Assembly (NCBI GenBank): GCA_034421295.1 | Contig: DAOUKM010000015.1 | Location: forward strand, 45,347-109,346 | Reading direction: 5' to 3' | DNA: 64,000 nucleotides | Origin: CAUZIR01 sp034421295 | GTDB lineage: Bacteria > Chloroflexota > Dehalococcoidia > Lucifugimonadales > UBA2962 | Part shown: piece by piece, positions 7,742 to 16,024 of the stretch | Numbering within the stretch: the first letter of the stretch is position 1 | Layout of the letters: each line of letters begins with the position of its first letter | Translations under genes and position numbers: made by a program | The notes under the pieces: generated by a model | What the model was told of the DNA's origin: nothing | Database searches by the model: none | The model's input: only the letters and a program-made list of their open reading frames with translations

Positions 7742-8842
7742 ATGTCCGACGCCGCGAAGATGGCCGCCATAATCCATGCTGATTTTGACGCCTTTTATGC
7801 CTCTGTCGAGCAGCGGGATAACCCGGCGCTGAGAGGCCGGCCCGTCGTGGTCGGCGGTGATCCCGACGCCCGTGGAGTGGTTGCAGCCGCCTCCTACGAG
7901 GTAAGGCGCTTCGGCGTGCGATCGGCGATGCCGATGAAGACCGCCATGAGGCTCTGTCCCCACGCCGTACGCGTGGCCCCCAGGTTTGAAACCTACCGGG
8001 AGGTGTCGCGCGGCGTAATGGACATATTCCGGGTGGTCACTCCCGCTGTCGAGCCGCTGTCATTGGACGAGGCCTTTCTCGACGTTACCCCGCGGGTGGG
8101 CGGCGAGTGGACCGCCGAGAGGATCGCCCGCGGCCTGAAGGCACGGGTGACCAATCGCACCGGTCTGACCATATCGATGGGCGTGGCCTCCAACAAGTCG
8201 GTCGCCAAGATCGCATCGGACATGGATAAACCCGACGGTCTGGTGGCCGTTCCCCCCGGGACGGAGCGCGAGTTCCTGGCGCCTCTCCCCGTCGGGAGGC
8301 TGTGGGGCATCGGGCCCAAGACCGAGGAGTGGCTGGCCCGGGAAGAGATCACGACGATCGGTCAATTGGCCGACCGGCCGCCTGAGTGGTTCGGCGACCG
8401 TTTCGGCAGGATGGGACCCGGCCTGCGCGACCTGGCCAACGGCGTCGACGGAAGGCCGGTGGTGGCCGAGCGCCGCCGTAAGTCCATCAGCGCCGAGACG
8501 ACGCTGGCGATCGACACGGACGATCCTGAACGCCTGCATCAGGTCGTCGCAGGACTGGGCGGTCGAGTCGGAGGGGAACTTCAGCGTCGTGAACTTGCCG
8601 GACGCACGGTGAGGCTTAAGCTGCGGCTTGACGATTTCACCACCTACACTCGTCAGGTGACGCTTGATGGGCCGATCGAATCGGAGGCCCAGATCGTCTC
8701 GACCGCTTCCCAGATGCTTGGCCGCGAGCTCGGCATGGGTCGACGGTTCCGCCTGCTCGGAGTCGGAGTGTCAGGTTTCGAAGATGCGACTCTCGAGGCG
8801 AGTGAGGCCCCGGTGCAGCCCCGACTGTACGGCCTTGACTGA
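7742..8842 (+). CDS. dinB: DNA polymerase IV (Y-family translesion polymerase)
   Basis: A 366-residue Y-family polymerase. It has the N-terminal metal site IHADFDAFYASVEQ, the second metal site SLDEAFLDV and the KPDG motif. The C-terminal QPRLYGL resembles a beta-clamp-binding motif. An in-frame ATG at 7712 overlaps the -10 hexamer and cannot be the start of an mRNA made from it; ATG 7742 lies just downstream of the operator and gives a normal N-terminus (the ATG at 7760 is also possible). The SOS-like operator predicts damage induction. A Tag glycosylase gene follows 22 nt later. Confidence 0.95.
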   Translation: MSDAAKMAAIIHADFDAFYASVEQRDNPALRGRPVVVGGDPDARGVVAAASYEVRRFGVRSAMPMKTAMRLCPHAVRVAPRFETYREVSRGVMDIFRVVTPAVEPLSLDEAFLDVTPRVGGEWTAERIARGLKARVTNRTGLTISMGVASNKSVAKIASDMDKPDGLVAVPPGTEREFLAPLPVGRLWGIGPKTEEWLAREEITTIGQLADRPPEWFGDRFGRMGPGLRDLANGVDGRPVVAERRRKSISAETTLAIDTDDPERLHQVVAGLGGRVGGELQRRELAGRTVRLKLRLDDFTTYTRQVTLDGPIESEAQIVSTASQMLGRELGMGRRFRLLGVGVSGFEDATLEASEAPVQPRLYGLD

Positions 8843-8850
8843 CTCCCTGA

Positions 8851-8856
8851 TACGAT
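8851..8856 (+). promoter_or_regulatory. -10 hexamer of the first tag gene, leaderless type
   Basis: TACGAT ends 8 nt before the ATG at 8865, in the gap after dinB. This fits a leaderless transcript, so the glycosylases may be transcribed independently of dinB. Confidence 0.35.
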
Positions 8857-8864
8857 TCGCCTCC

Positions 8865-9482
8865 ATGATGGAAGAGCCTGTGGCCAAACCCGCTTCTGAT
8901 GGCCTGGTCCGTTGCCACGACGATGTCTACGGCTCTCCGATGCACACCGCGTACCACGACATCTACTGGGGCACGCCTACTCGAAACGAACAGAGGCTCT
9001 TCGAATTCCTCTCCCTGAGCGGTATGCAGGCGGGCTTGAGCTGGTGGGGGATCTGGCGGAGAAGATGCGCCTTTCGCGCGGCATTCGACGACTTCGACCC
9101 GCTGGTCGTTGCCCGGTACGGCGAAGAGAAGGTAGCCGAGTTGCTGGGGGACGCGGGCATCATAAGAAACCGGGCCAAGATCAGGTGCATCATCGGTAAC
9201 GCTCAGGCCGTCTGCGGCCTCCGCCCTGAGTTCGAGGGATTGGCCGACTATCTCTGGTCGTTTGTGGGCGGCAAGCCGAGGATGAACCGGTGGCCCCGCA
9301 ACATCCAGGTTCCCGCCGTAGCACCGCCCGCAGAAGAGCTCAGCGCCGACATGAAGAGGCGGGGCTTTCGCTTCTGTGGTCCGACCATCGTGTACGCGTA
9401 TATCCAGTCGGTCGGCCTGGTGAACGATCACCGCGATGGGTGCTTTAAGCAGGCGGCGCTGCCTTTCGACTACAGCAGGTGA
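8865..9482 (+). CDS. Tag-family 3-methyladenine glycosylase paralog lacking the active-site Glu
   Basis: A 205-residue HhH-family protein similar to E. coli Tag. The zinc site is intact: Cys17, His31 (AYHD), and the His and Cys of NDHRDGC near the C-terminus. Where Tag has Glu38 in LEGxQAGLSW, a residue that contacts the 3-methyladenine base, this protein has LSGMQAGLSW with Ser52. The helix-hairpin-helix region GIIRNRAKI is kept. It may bind damaged DNA without normal excision or accept another base. The start ATG/ATG pair at 8865/8868 avoids overlap with dinB. The next gene is a second Tag that keeps the Glu. Confidence 0.88.
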   Translation: MMEEPVAKPASDGLVRCHDDVYGSPMHTAYHDIYWGTPTRNEQRLFEFLSLSGMQAGLSWWGIWRRRCAFRAAFDDFDPLVVARYGEEKVAELLGDAGIIRNRAKIRCIIGNAQAVCGLRPEFEGLADYLWSFVGGKPRMNRWPRNIQVPAVAPPAEELSADMKRRGFRFCGPTIVYAYIQSVGLVNDHRDGCFKQAALPFDYSR

Positions 9483-9488
9483 CGAACC

Positions 9489-10148
9489 GTGCCAGCAGAC
9501 AGTGATTCGTCGACCCCTGTAGAACGCGGTGGGGAGCAGGGACAGGTCCGCTGCGGCTGGGCCTCCGGAGACGCCCTGATGGTGGCCTACCACGACCGGG
9601 AGTGGGGGGTGCCTCAGTACGACGAGCGGGTATTGTTCGAGATGTTGACCCTTGAGGGCGCGCAGTCCGGGCTCAGCTGGCGAACCATTCTCCACAGGCG
9701 TGAGGAATACCGCCTGGCCTTCGACGGCTTTGACATCGAGGCCGTCGCCGCCTTCGGAGAGGATCGGGTAGCCGCGCTGCTGGCGGGCTCCGGCATCGTG
9801 CGTAACCGCCTCAAGATCCGCTCCGTCGTCTCCAACGCGGCGACGATAGTCGGACTCTGGGGGTCGGGTGAGAGCCTTTCGAGTCGCCTGTGGGGCTACG
9901 TGGGTGGCCGCGCGGTCCTGAATTCATGGCAATGCCAGTCGGAGATACCGGCATTCACCGACCTGGCCAGCTCGATGAGCAAGGACCTTAAGTCGCGCGG
10001 CTTTCGCTTCGTGGGTCCGACCGTCTGCTACTCGTTGATGCAGGCCTGCGGGATGGTCAACGACCACCTAGTTGGCTGCTTCAGGCGCGCTGAGATAGCG
10101 GGCTGCGAGCGGTCTCCTTCGTGCGGTTCCCCGCGCGCCCCGGGCTAG
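9489..10148 (+). CDS. tag: DNA-3-methyladenine glycosylase I
   Basis: A 219-residue Tag with all expected features: zinc ligands Cys22, His35 and the C-terminal NDHLVGC, the active-site Glu56 in TLEGAQSGLSW, the GIVRNRLKI hairpin motif and FVGPTVCYSLMQACG. It removes 3-methyladenine from alkylated DNA. It begins with GTG 6 nt after the paralog and is probably cotranscribed. About 20 extra N-terminal residues are low-complexity and polar. The 3' end overlaps the convergent fmt gene by 4 nt. Confidence 0.94.
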   Translation: MPADSDSSTPVERGGEQGQVRCGWASGDALMVAYHDREWGVPQYDERVLFEMLTLEGAQSGLSWRTILHRREEYRLAFDGFDIEAVAAFGEDRVAALLAGSGIVRNRLKIRSVVSNAATIVGLWGSGESLSSRLWGYVGGRAVLNSWQCQSEIPAFTDLASSMSKDLKSRGFRFVGPTVCYSLMQACGMVNDHLVGCFRRAEIAGCERSPSCGSPRAPG

Positions 10149-11068
10149 CCGACTACCGAGCCGGCAAGTCCGGGATGCCCGGCAACGAATTCGGAGGCCG
10201 ATACCGCCCTTCGTCCCTCGATCTGCAGCCGGGTAACGATCAGTCCGCCCGCGCCCGTCGCCACCTCGATGGACCCCCTTGAGACCCTCACCGTTCCGGG
10301 TGTCGCCCGGTCGCCCGGGACAGGTGAAGCCTCAAGGATCTTGATGGTCCTGCCGCTCCAGGTCGTGAATGTCCCCGGCCAGGGGTGGTAGGCCCGGACC
10401 ATGAGGGCGATCTGCTCGGCGGGGACGGACCAATCGATCCTGCCGGCCTCGCGGTCCAGCCGGGTGGTCATCGTTGCGTCCTCCTCGAGCTGCTCGCGCG
10501 CAAGCACGGTGCCTTCGGCCAGACCCCGCAGCACTTCTACCACCAGGTCCCCGCCCATCTCGAAGAGCCGTCTGGTCAGGGTGTCGGCGGTCTCAGTCCG
10601 GGTGATGAGGGCCTCCCTCTGCGCCAGCACAGGGCCCGTGTCGAGCCCCTCGTCGAGGAGCATCACCGTAACGCCCGTGACACCGTCGCCGCTGAGTATC
10701 GCCGCGGCAACCGGCGAAGCGCCCCGGTGTCTGGGGAGCAGCGAGGGGTGGATGTTAAGGCACCCGAGCTGTGGAATATCCAGGACGGGTCTGGGCAGGA
10801 GCTTGCCGTAGGCGGCCACGACGGATGCATCTGGCTCCAGGGCCGCCATGGCCGCCCATGTCCCGGCGCCCGAGAGGGACCTGGGCTGAAAGACGGCCAG
10901 CCCCCTTTCCAGGGCAAAGCGCTTAACCGGCGTCGGGCTCGTGCGCCTGCCCCTTCCGGCAGGCTTATCGGGCTGGGTGTACACCCCCACAAGGTCATGT
11001 CCGGCCTTGAGCAGGCGTCTGGCGACCGGCACCGCGAACTCGGGGGTTCCCATGAAGACTATGCGAAT
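10145..11068 (-). CDS. fmt: Methionyl-tRNA formyltransferase, possibly with an ATT start
   Basis: Formylates initiator Met-tRNA. The catalytic Asn and His are in LNIHPSLLPRHRGASP and the Asp in LLDEGLDTG, followed by the C-terminal tRNA-binding domain. Homologues begin at the strand preceding FMGTPEFA. Here that strand is preceded by KIR with no ATG, GTG or TTG. ATT at 11068 has a GAGG ribosome binding site 6 nt upstream and gives 307 residues, a normal length. Alternatives are ATG 11053, which loses the first beta-strand, and ATG 11176, which adds 36 residues unlike Fmt and overlaps the upstream coxE-like gene by 68 nt. No deformylase gene is adjacent. Confidence 0.93.
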   Translation of the reverse strand: MRIVFMGTPEFAVPVARRLLKAGHDLVGVYTQPDKPAGRGRRTSPTPVKRFALERGLAVFQPRSLSGAGTWAAMAALEPDASVVAAYGKLLPRPVLDIPQLGCLNIHPSLLPRHRGASPVAAAILSGDGVTGVTVMLLDEGLDTGPVLAQREALITRTETADTLTRRLFEMGGDLVVEVLRGLAEGTVLAREQLEEDATMTTRLDREAGRIDWSVPAEQIALMVRAYHPWPGTFTTWSGRTIKILEASPVPGDRATPGTVRVSRGSIEVATGAGGLIVTRLQIEGRRAVSASEFVAGHPGLAGSVVG

Positions 11069-11108
11069 CTTCGGCCTCGCAGCGCTCTTGTAGCGTTCCT
11101 TCCGCCCT

Positions 11109-12239
11109 TCACTTTGCCAGCAGGGCGGGTAGCTCTTTGAGCCTGTCGACGTTCCTGATGGACGCGAAGTGGTCAACGTGTTCTGCGGCGGCTACGAGGC
11201 TGCGGGTGGCCTGCTCGTAGCCCTCGCTGCCGATCAGGGGATTCAGCCACACCACCTGCCTGACTCGCCGGCGCATTCGACGGAGCTCGCGAGACAGGCG
11301 GTACGGATCCCCGGTATCCCACCCGTCGCTCACCAGCAGCGCGGTGGTGTAGCGGTCCTGAAAGCCTGGATATCTTGAGTTGATGTGCGCGAGCGATTCG
11401 CCGATCTTGGTGCCCCCGGACCAGTGATCCACCGTCTCTTCCACCCTCCGCAGCGCCTCGGCGTACGTCGCCGCCCGGAGCTGCTTGCTGATCCGGCTTA
11501 CCGAGGTACTGAACGCGAAAGCCTCTATGCGCGATGTGTGCTGGGCGATTGCCCAGGACAGCTCGAGCGTGAGGTGGGCATGGCGATTCATCGAACCGCT
11601 GGCGTCCAATAGCAGCAGCAGTCTTTGCTTGCGCTGTATGCGGACCCGACGCGGCAAGACTACGGGATCCCCACCGTGGCTCAGGCTCCTTCGGAGTACG
11701 CCCCGCATATCGATGTAGGCGCCACGACGATGCCTCCTCAGCCTGCGGCTCGGGCGGTCCCTGAGCGAGTCCACTATGCGCTCGGCTATGCATGCGACGC
11801 GCTCGGCCCGGTGCGATGCGAGCGCCGAAAGGTCCGGCTCGCGGTTGGCCTGCAGGGTGCTGGCGCCCGTGCGCATGAGGCGAACGAGGACTTCGTCCGG
11901 GCGTGCGTCGCGGCTGCCGGCCGCCGTCGGCATGGAGGCTCGACCCCTTCCCCTGCCGGGTAGATCCGATCCGGCTCCCCTCCTGGCGGGACGCTGCGGA
12001 GGTGGATCAAAATCCCAGAAGCGTTCGAACAGGCGGTCGAATGTGGGTATCTCGTGCCTTGAGGAGACAAGCACCGACCTGAGCGCCCAGTACACGCTCC
12101 CCGGCATCATCAGGTCGACCAGGGCCATCGATCGAAGCGCGTCCGCACTCTCGCCGGGGCCGGCCATCAGCCCGTGATCGCGAAGCGCCCTGCAAAACAG
12201 GGTGACATGCGAAGTAACGTCGTAATCGGCCCGTGACAT
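11109..12239 (-). CDS. CoxE-like von Willebrand factor A protein
   Basis: A 376-residue cytoplasmic protein. The N-terminal part is helical and followed by an Arg/Pro-rich linker (about 80-120). The C-terminal VWA domain has a complete MIDAS: DASGS (Asp212, Ser214, Ser216), a Thr in SGGTKIG and an Asp in VSDGWDTG. Known of the family: CoxE works with the MoxR ATPase CoxD in hydroxylase maturation; both the CoxL-like and CoxD-like genes are about 6 kb away on the other strand. A TAGAAT hexamer ends 6 nt before the ATG, predicting a leaderless mRNA. fmt follows 40 nt downstream. Confidence 0.88.
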   Translation of the reverse strand: MSRADYDVTSHVTLFCRALRDHGLMAGPGESADALRSMALVDLMMPGSVYWALRSVLVSSRHEIPTFDRLFERFWDFDPPPQRPARRGAGSDLPGRGRGRASMPTAAGSRDARPDEVLVRLMRTGASTLQANREPDLSALASHRAERVACIAERIVDSLRDRPSRRLRRHRRGAYIDMRGVLRRSLSHGGDPVVLPRRVRIQRKQRLLLLLDASGSMNRHAHLTLELSWAIAQHTSRIEAFAFSTSVSRISKQLRAATYAEALRRVEETVDHWSGGTKIGESLAHINSRYPGFQDRYTTALLVSDGWDTGDPYRLSRELRRMRRRVRQVVWLNPLIGSEGYEQATRSLVAAAEHVDHFASIRNVDRLKELPALLAK

Positions 12240-12245
12240 GGTGCA

Positions 12246-12251
12246 ATTCTA
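12246..12251 (-). promoter_or_regulatory. -10 hexamer of the coxE-like gene, leaderless type
   Basis: TAGAAT on the minus strand, 6 nt before the ATG at 12239. No -35 match was seen. Confidence 0.5.
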
Positions 12252-12288
12252 GCGCCAAAAAGCCGTCTATGGACCGGAAAGTTTGTGC

Positions 12289-12294
12289 TATGAT
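12289..12294 (+). promoter_or_regulatory. -10 hexamer upstream of the DUF1800 gene
   Basis: TATGAT, about 80 nt before the ATG at 12376, divergent from the coxE-like promoter. No -35 match was seen at the right distance. Confidence 0.35.
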
Positions 12295-12375
12295 TCGTGC
12301 CGTCGCCCAACCCGAACTTCCCGCGCCAAGGCTCCCTTCGCAGAGAAGTTGTCACCGAGTTCACAGGAGTCGAGA

Positions 12376-13785
12376 ATGGCAACCAAGCAGGACCTTTCCC
12401 TAGTTGCTCATCTGATGCGCCGGGCCGGCTTCGGCGCATCATGGCCCGAGATCGAGAGGCTGGCCGAGCAGGGGTACGAGCGGACGGTCGAGGAACTTCT
12501 GCACCCGCAGGACAAGCCGCCGGTCGACGAGTTCCTCCTCTACAGGTACCACCCGACGACCGAGATCCCGGGCGGCAACGTCGCCCACGGCCAGGCCAAC
12601 TACCTGTTCCACATGATCAATACACCCAGGCCTCTGGAAGAGAAGATGGCGCTGTTCTGGCACCACGTGTTTGCGACCGGAAACAGCAAGGTCGACAACT
12701 GCAACCACCTGATGGACCAGATCCAGATGTTCCGCGACTACGGCCTGGGCAACTACCGGGAGATGCTGGTCAGGTTGGCCAAGGACCCGGCCATGATCTA
12801 CTGGCTCGACAACCAGGACAACCACAAGTACGCGCCAAACGAGAACTGGGGTAGAGAGCTGCTAGAGCTCTTCTCGATGGGCGTGGGCACCTACACGGAG
12901 CATGACGTCTTCGAGGCGTCGCGCGCCTTTACCGGCTGGACCGTATCGGCAAAGATGCCCCGATTCCCCTACGGCCGCTTTCCCTGGAAGTTCGAGTTCC
13001 GGCCGGAAGACCACGATGAGACCGACAAGACCTTTCTCGGCCACACCGGCAATTTCGACGGCTACGACATCATAGACATCGTCGTCCAGCAGCCGGAGTG
13101 CCATCGTTTCGTGGCGCGGCACCTTTACAACTATTTCGTTGCCGATGAGCCGCAGGTGCCCGCATGGCAGATCGAGGACCCCGGGGACCCGGAGGCCGTC
13201 GATGCGATTGCGAGGGTATTTGTGGAGTCGAATCTCGAGCTGCGCCCCGTGATGCGATTCATCCTCAACTCCGATTTCTTCAAGTCTGAGGCGGTGCGGT
13301 TCAAGCGGGTCAAGTCACCTTCCGAAGTGGTGGTGAGCACCCTGAACATGATCGATGAGTTCAAGGGTCCGGTCCCCTACCTGGAGGCGGATCTTTCCAG
13401 GCAGCCGGGATACATGGGGCAGGACATACTCGACCCGCCCAGCGTCGAGGGCTGGCACACAGGCAAGGAATGGATATATTCGGGATCCCTGGTGGCGCGG
13501 ATCAACTTCGTTGCCGGCATGGTCAGCAACCCTGAGCACAAGGGCGTCCGCTACATCATCGACAGGGTGGCTGGCGATCCCGGCTCCACCGAACCAGAGG
13601 GGTTCGTCGACAACGTCCTGAAGTACATGGGCATGATCGAGATCGGCGAGGAGACGCGGCGAGAGCTGGTAGAACATGCCGCCGAAGGCGGGGCTATCGA
13701 CTCCAACGGCGACGGGAGTGGCGACGCCAGGGTGATGGAGATGATGTCGTTGATCGCCGCGACACGCGAGTACCAGTTCTGCTGA
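12376..13785 (+). CDS. DUF1800 family protein
   Basis: A 469-residue protein with the family hallmarks: HLMRRAGFGAS at the N-terminus, MALFWHHVFATG, ARELLELFSMGVG-like text around residue 160 and FTGWTV. Function is unknown; the gene nearly always pairs with DUF1501, as here (44-nt gap). Homologues usually carry an export signal. This one starts directly at the conserved domain, so it appears cytoplasmic. AGGAG 6 nt upstream of ATG 12376 fixes the start. Confidence 0.9.
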   Translation: MATKQDLSLVAHLMRRAGFGASWPEIERLAEQGYERTVEELLHPQDKPPVDEFLLYRYHPTTEIPGGNVAHGQANYLFHMINTPRPLEEKMALFWHHVFATGNSKVDNCNHLMDQIQMFRDYGLGNYREMLVRLAKDPAMIYWLDNQDNHKYAPNENWGRELLELFSMGVGTYTEHDVFEASRAFTGWTVSAKMPRFPYGRFPWKFEFRPEDHDETDKTFLGHTGNFDGYDIIDIVVQQPECHRFVARHLYNYFVADEPQVPAWQIEDPGDPEAVDAIARVFVESNLELRPVMRFILNSDFFKSEAVRFKRVKSPSEVVVSTLNMIDEFKGPVPYLEADLSRQPGYMGQDILDPPSVEGWHTGKEWIYSGSLVARINFVAGMVSNPEHKGVRYIIDRVAGDPGSTEPEGFVDNVLKYMGMIEIGEETRRELVEHAAEGGAIDSNGDGSGDARVMEMMSLIAATREYQFC

Positions 13786-13829
13786 ATGACCTCTAGATCA
13801 CCCGCCCGCGAGAGAGCAAGGAGCCCGAG

Positions 13830-14987
13830 ATGACCACAGCCACAAAAGATCCAGTCCTGGTAGTAGTCCAGCTCTCCGGCGGAAACGACTACCTGAACAC
13901 GGTGGTCCCGTATAACGATCCCAACTACTACGACAGTCGCCGCACCCTCAACATTCCCGAGGACAAGGTCATTCACCTGGACGACCAGCTTGGCTTTCAC
14001 CCCGCGATGGGGCCCATGGCGCGGATGTACGCCGAGGGCAGGGTCGCCGTCATACACGGGATAGGCTACGAGAACTCGGTGCGGTCCCACTTTCGGTCGA
14101 TGGACATCTGGCACACGTGCGAGCCGGAGAAGGTGGGTACGGAGGGCTGGCTCGGCAGAGCCATCAGGGAGATCGATCCGTCCGGGGAGAACCCGGTGAC
14201 GGCGGTCAACATCGGCCATGGTCTTCCCCGCGCCCTCGTCGCCCCCGGGGTCTCCGTCGCCTCGGTTGCCGATCTGACCACATATGGCCTGCTCACCGAC
14301 ATAGAGGAGCGCGAGCGGCGAGAGGCGGTGCTGCGGCGATTCAGCAACATATACGCCCCCGCCGTGGGTGCCGGCCAGGTAATGGATTACCTGGGTCAGA
14401 CCGGTCGCGACGCCCTTAAGGGGGCGGACATCCTCAAGGCGGCCCCGGAGCAGTACTCCTCGTCGGTCGAGTACGCCAACACGGGCATAGGCCGCAGCCT
14501 GCGGGACATAGCGATGACGCACGTCGCCGGCCTGGGCAGCCGCATCTTCTATACGCAGCATGGCAGCTACGACACCCACGCCGGCCAGGCCGTCGTGCAC
14601 AACAAGCTATGGGAAGAGCTCTCGGTGGCCATATCCGATTTCTGGGACGACCTGCGTGAGCACGACGCCGACGAGAACGTGATCATGTACCTGTTCTCCG
14701 AGTTCGGCCGCCGGGTGCGTGACAACGGGTCCGGAACCGACCACGGGGCTGCCGGCGTGTCTTTCGTGATCGGTCCGCGGGTGAAGGGTGGAATGTACAG
14801 CACATATCCGGAGACCAGGGCGGAGGCCCTCGATCAGGGCGACCTGGTGCCCAACGTCGACTTCAGGAGCTCTTACTCGGCTATCTTGGAGGACTGGCTT
14901 GGAATCGACGCGGTGCCGATCGTCAACGGCTCGTTCGAGAAGCTGGCGTTCGTCGGCAACGGGTCGGCCGCCGCAAACGGCGCCTAG
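13830..14987 (+). CDS. DUF1501 family protein
   Basis: A 385-residue member of the alkaline-phosphatase-like DUF1501 family. Typical motifs are VVVQLSGGNDYLNTVVPY at the start, GFHPAMGPM, and HGSYDTHAGQ plus EFGRRVRDNGSGTDHGAA toward the C-terminus; the last two carry the His/Asp residues expected to hold metal. Known members are usually Tat-exported. No twin-arginine signal is present here, in keeping with the DUF1800 partner also lacking one. AGGAG precedes the ATG. The NHL gene overlaps its ribosome binding site with this stop codon. Confidence 0.9.
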   Translation: MTTATKDPVLVVVQLSGGNDYLNTVVPYNDPNYYDSRRTLNIPEDKVIHLDDQLGFHPAMGPMARMYAEGRVAVIHGIGYENSVRSHFRSMDIWHTCEPEKVGTEGWLGRAIREIDPSGENPVTAVNIGHGLPRALVAPGVSVASVADLTTYGLLTDIEERERREAVLRRFSNIYAPAVGAGQVMDYLGQTGRDALKGADILKAAPEQYSSSVEYANTGIGRSLRDIAMTHVAGLGSRIFYTQHGSYDTHAGQAVVHNKLWEELSVAISDFWDDLREHDADENVIMYLFSEFGRRVRDNGSGTDHGAAGVSFVIGPRVKGGMYSTYPETRAEALDQGDLVPNVDFRSSYSAILEDWLGIDAVPIVNGSFEKLAFVGNGSAAANGA

Positions 14988-14996
14988 GAGGCCGCG

Positions 14997-16004
14997 GTGC
15001 TGACGACGACCGCTCTCGGGCGAACCTGGAACTTCAGCCACGCCATCGGTCGCATCGCGAACGCGGGCGATGGCTTTTTCGGCCCGACCGCCATAGCGAC
15101 CGCGCCGGGTTCGATACTCTACGTCATTAGCAGGGGTCACGCGGGAGGTGACATCGGCGTCACCTCGCAGAACCAGCGCATCTCCAAGCTCACCATGGAC
15201 CAGGAGATGATCGCGGAGATGGGGCGCAGGGAATTCACCTGGCCGGTGGCGCTCGCGGTCGATGGCGACGAGCTTCTTTACTGCTCCGACGAGCATCTGA
15301 ACATGATCGCCATATACAGCCCCGAAGGCGAGCGCGTGGGCTGCTGGGGTGAGGGTGGCGGCGATCCCGGCCAGTTGGACGGACCGTCGGGTATAGCATT
15401 CGACGCCGAGCAGAATCTGTATGTCGCCGAGACGGGCTCGCACAGGGTGCAGAAGTTCTCAAGGAGCGGCGAATACCTGTGCGGGTGGGGCGGCCCCGGG
15501 ACGGCCCCCGGCCGATTCAACCGGCCCTGGGGACTCACCGTCGATGGCGAGGGGTCCGTGTTTGTGGCCGACTGGGGTAATGATCGGGTCCAGAAGTTCA
15601 GCGCGGACGGCGATCACCTGATGACGCTCGGCGGGGAGAACACCCGGATGGTGGGGCTGCTGAGACCCTCCGACGTCGCGGTGGACTCCGCAGGTGACAT
15701 CTATGTCGTCGACTGGGGCAACCACCGGGTCCGCATATATGACCCGGCAGGCTCTCCCATCGTGTCTCTGCACGGCGACGCCCGGGAGTTTTCCAAATGG
15801 GCAAAGACCGTCGTCGAGTCGAACCCTGACGTCATCAAGGCATACCGGAGGGTCGAAGACCTGACTCCGCTGTACAGGTTCAACAGGCCTACCGGCATCG
15901 CCATCGATGAGGAAGACCGCATCGTGGTCTCGGATACCAACCGGGGCCGTCTGCAGGTCTACACGAAGGAAAGGGACTACGCCGAGGCGCAGTTCAACCT
16001 TTGA
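14997..16004 (+). CDS. NHL-repeat beta-propeller protein
   Basis: A 335-residue protein made of about six NHL repeats, with recurring blades such as PSGIAFDAEQNLYVAETGSH, RPWGLTVDGEGSVFVADWGN, PSDVAVDSAGDIYVVDWGN and PTGIAIDEEDRIVVSDTN. There is no signal peptide. It starts with GTG 9 nt after the DUF1501 stop, with AGGAG in between, so the three genes form one operon. NHL propellers usually bind proteins or ligands; a scaffold for the DUF1800/DUF1501 pair is an inference. Confidence 0.88.
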   Translation: MLTTTALGRTWNFSHAIGRIANAGDGFFGPTAIATAPGSILYVISRGHAGGDIGVTSQNQRISKLTMDQEMIAEMGRREFTWPVALAVDGDELLYCSDEHLNMIAIYSPEGERVGCWGEGGGDPGQLDGPSGIAFDAEQNLYVAETGSHRVQKFSRSGEYLCGWGGPGTAPGRFNRPWGLTVDGEGSVFVADWGNDRVQKFSADGDHLMTLGGENTRMVGLLRPSDVAVDSAGDIYVVDWGNHRVRIYDPAGSPIVSLHGDAREFSKWAKTVVESNPDVIKAYRRVEDLTPLYRFNRPTGIAIDEEDRIVVSDTNRGRLQVYTKERDYAEAQFNL

Positions 16005-16024
16005 AGCCGGCGCAGGGCCTCTAG

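Noticed and set aside
8664..8864. Longer start for the first Tag paralog
   Set aside because: The extra 67 residues lie inside dinB in another frame, are Arg/Ser-rich and unconserved; ATG 8865 matches Tag N-termini.
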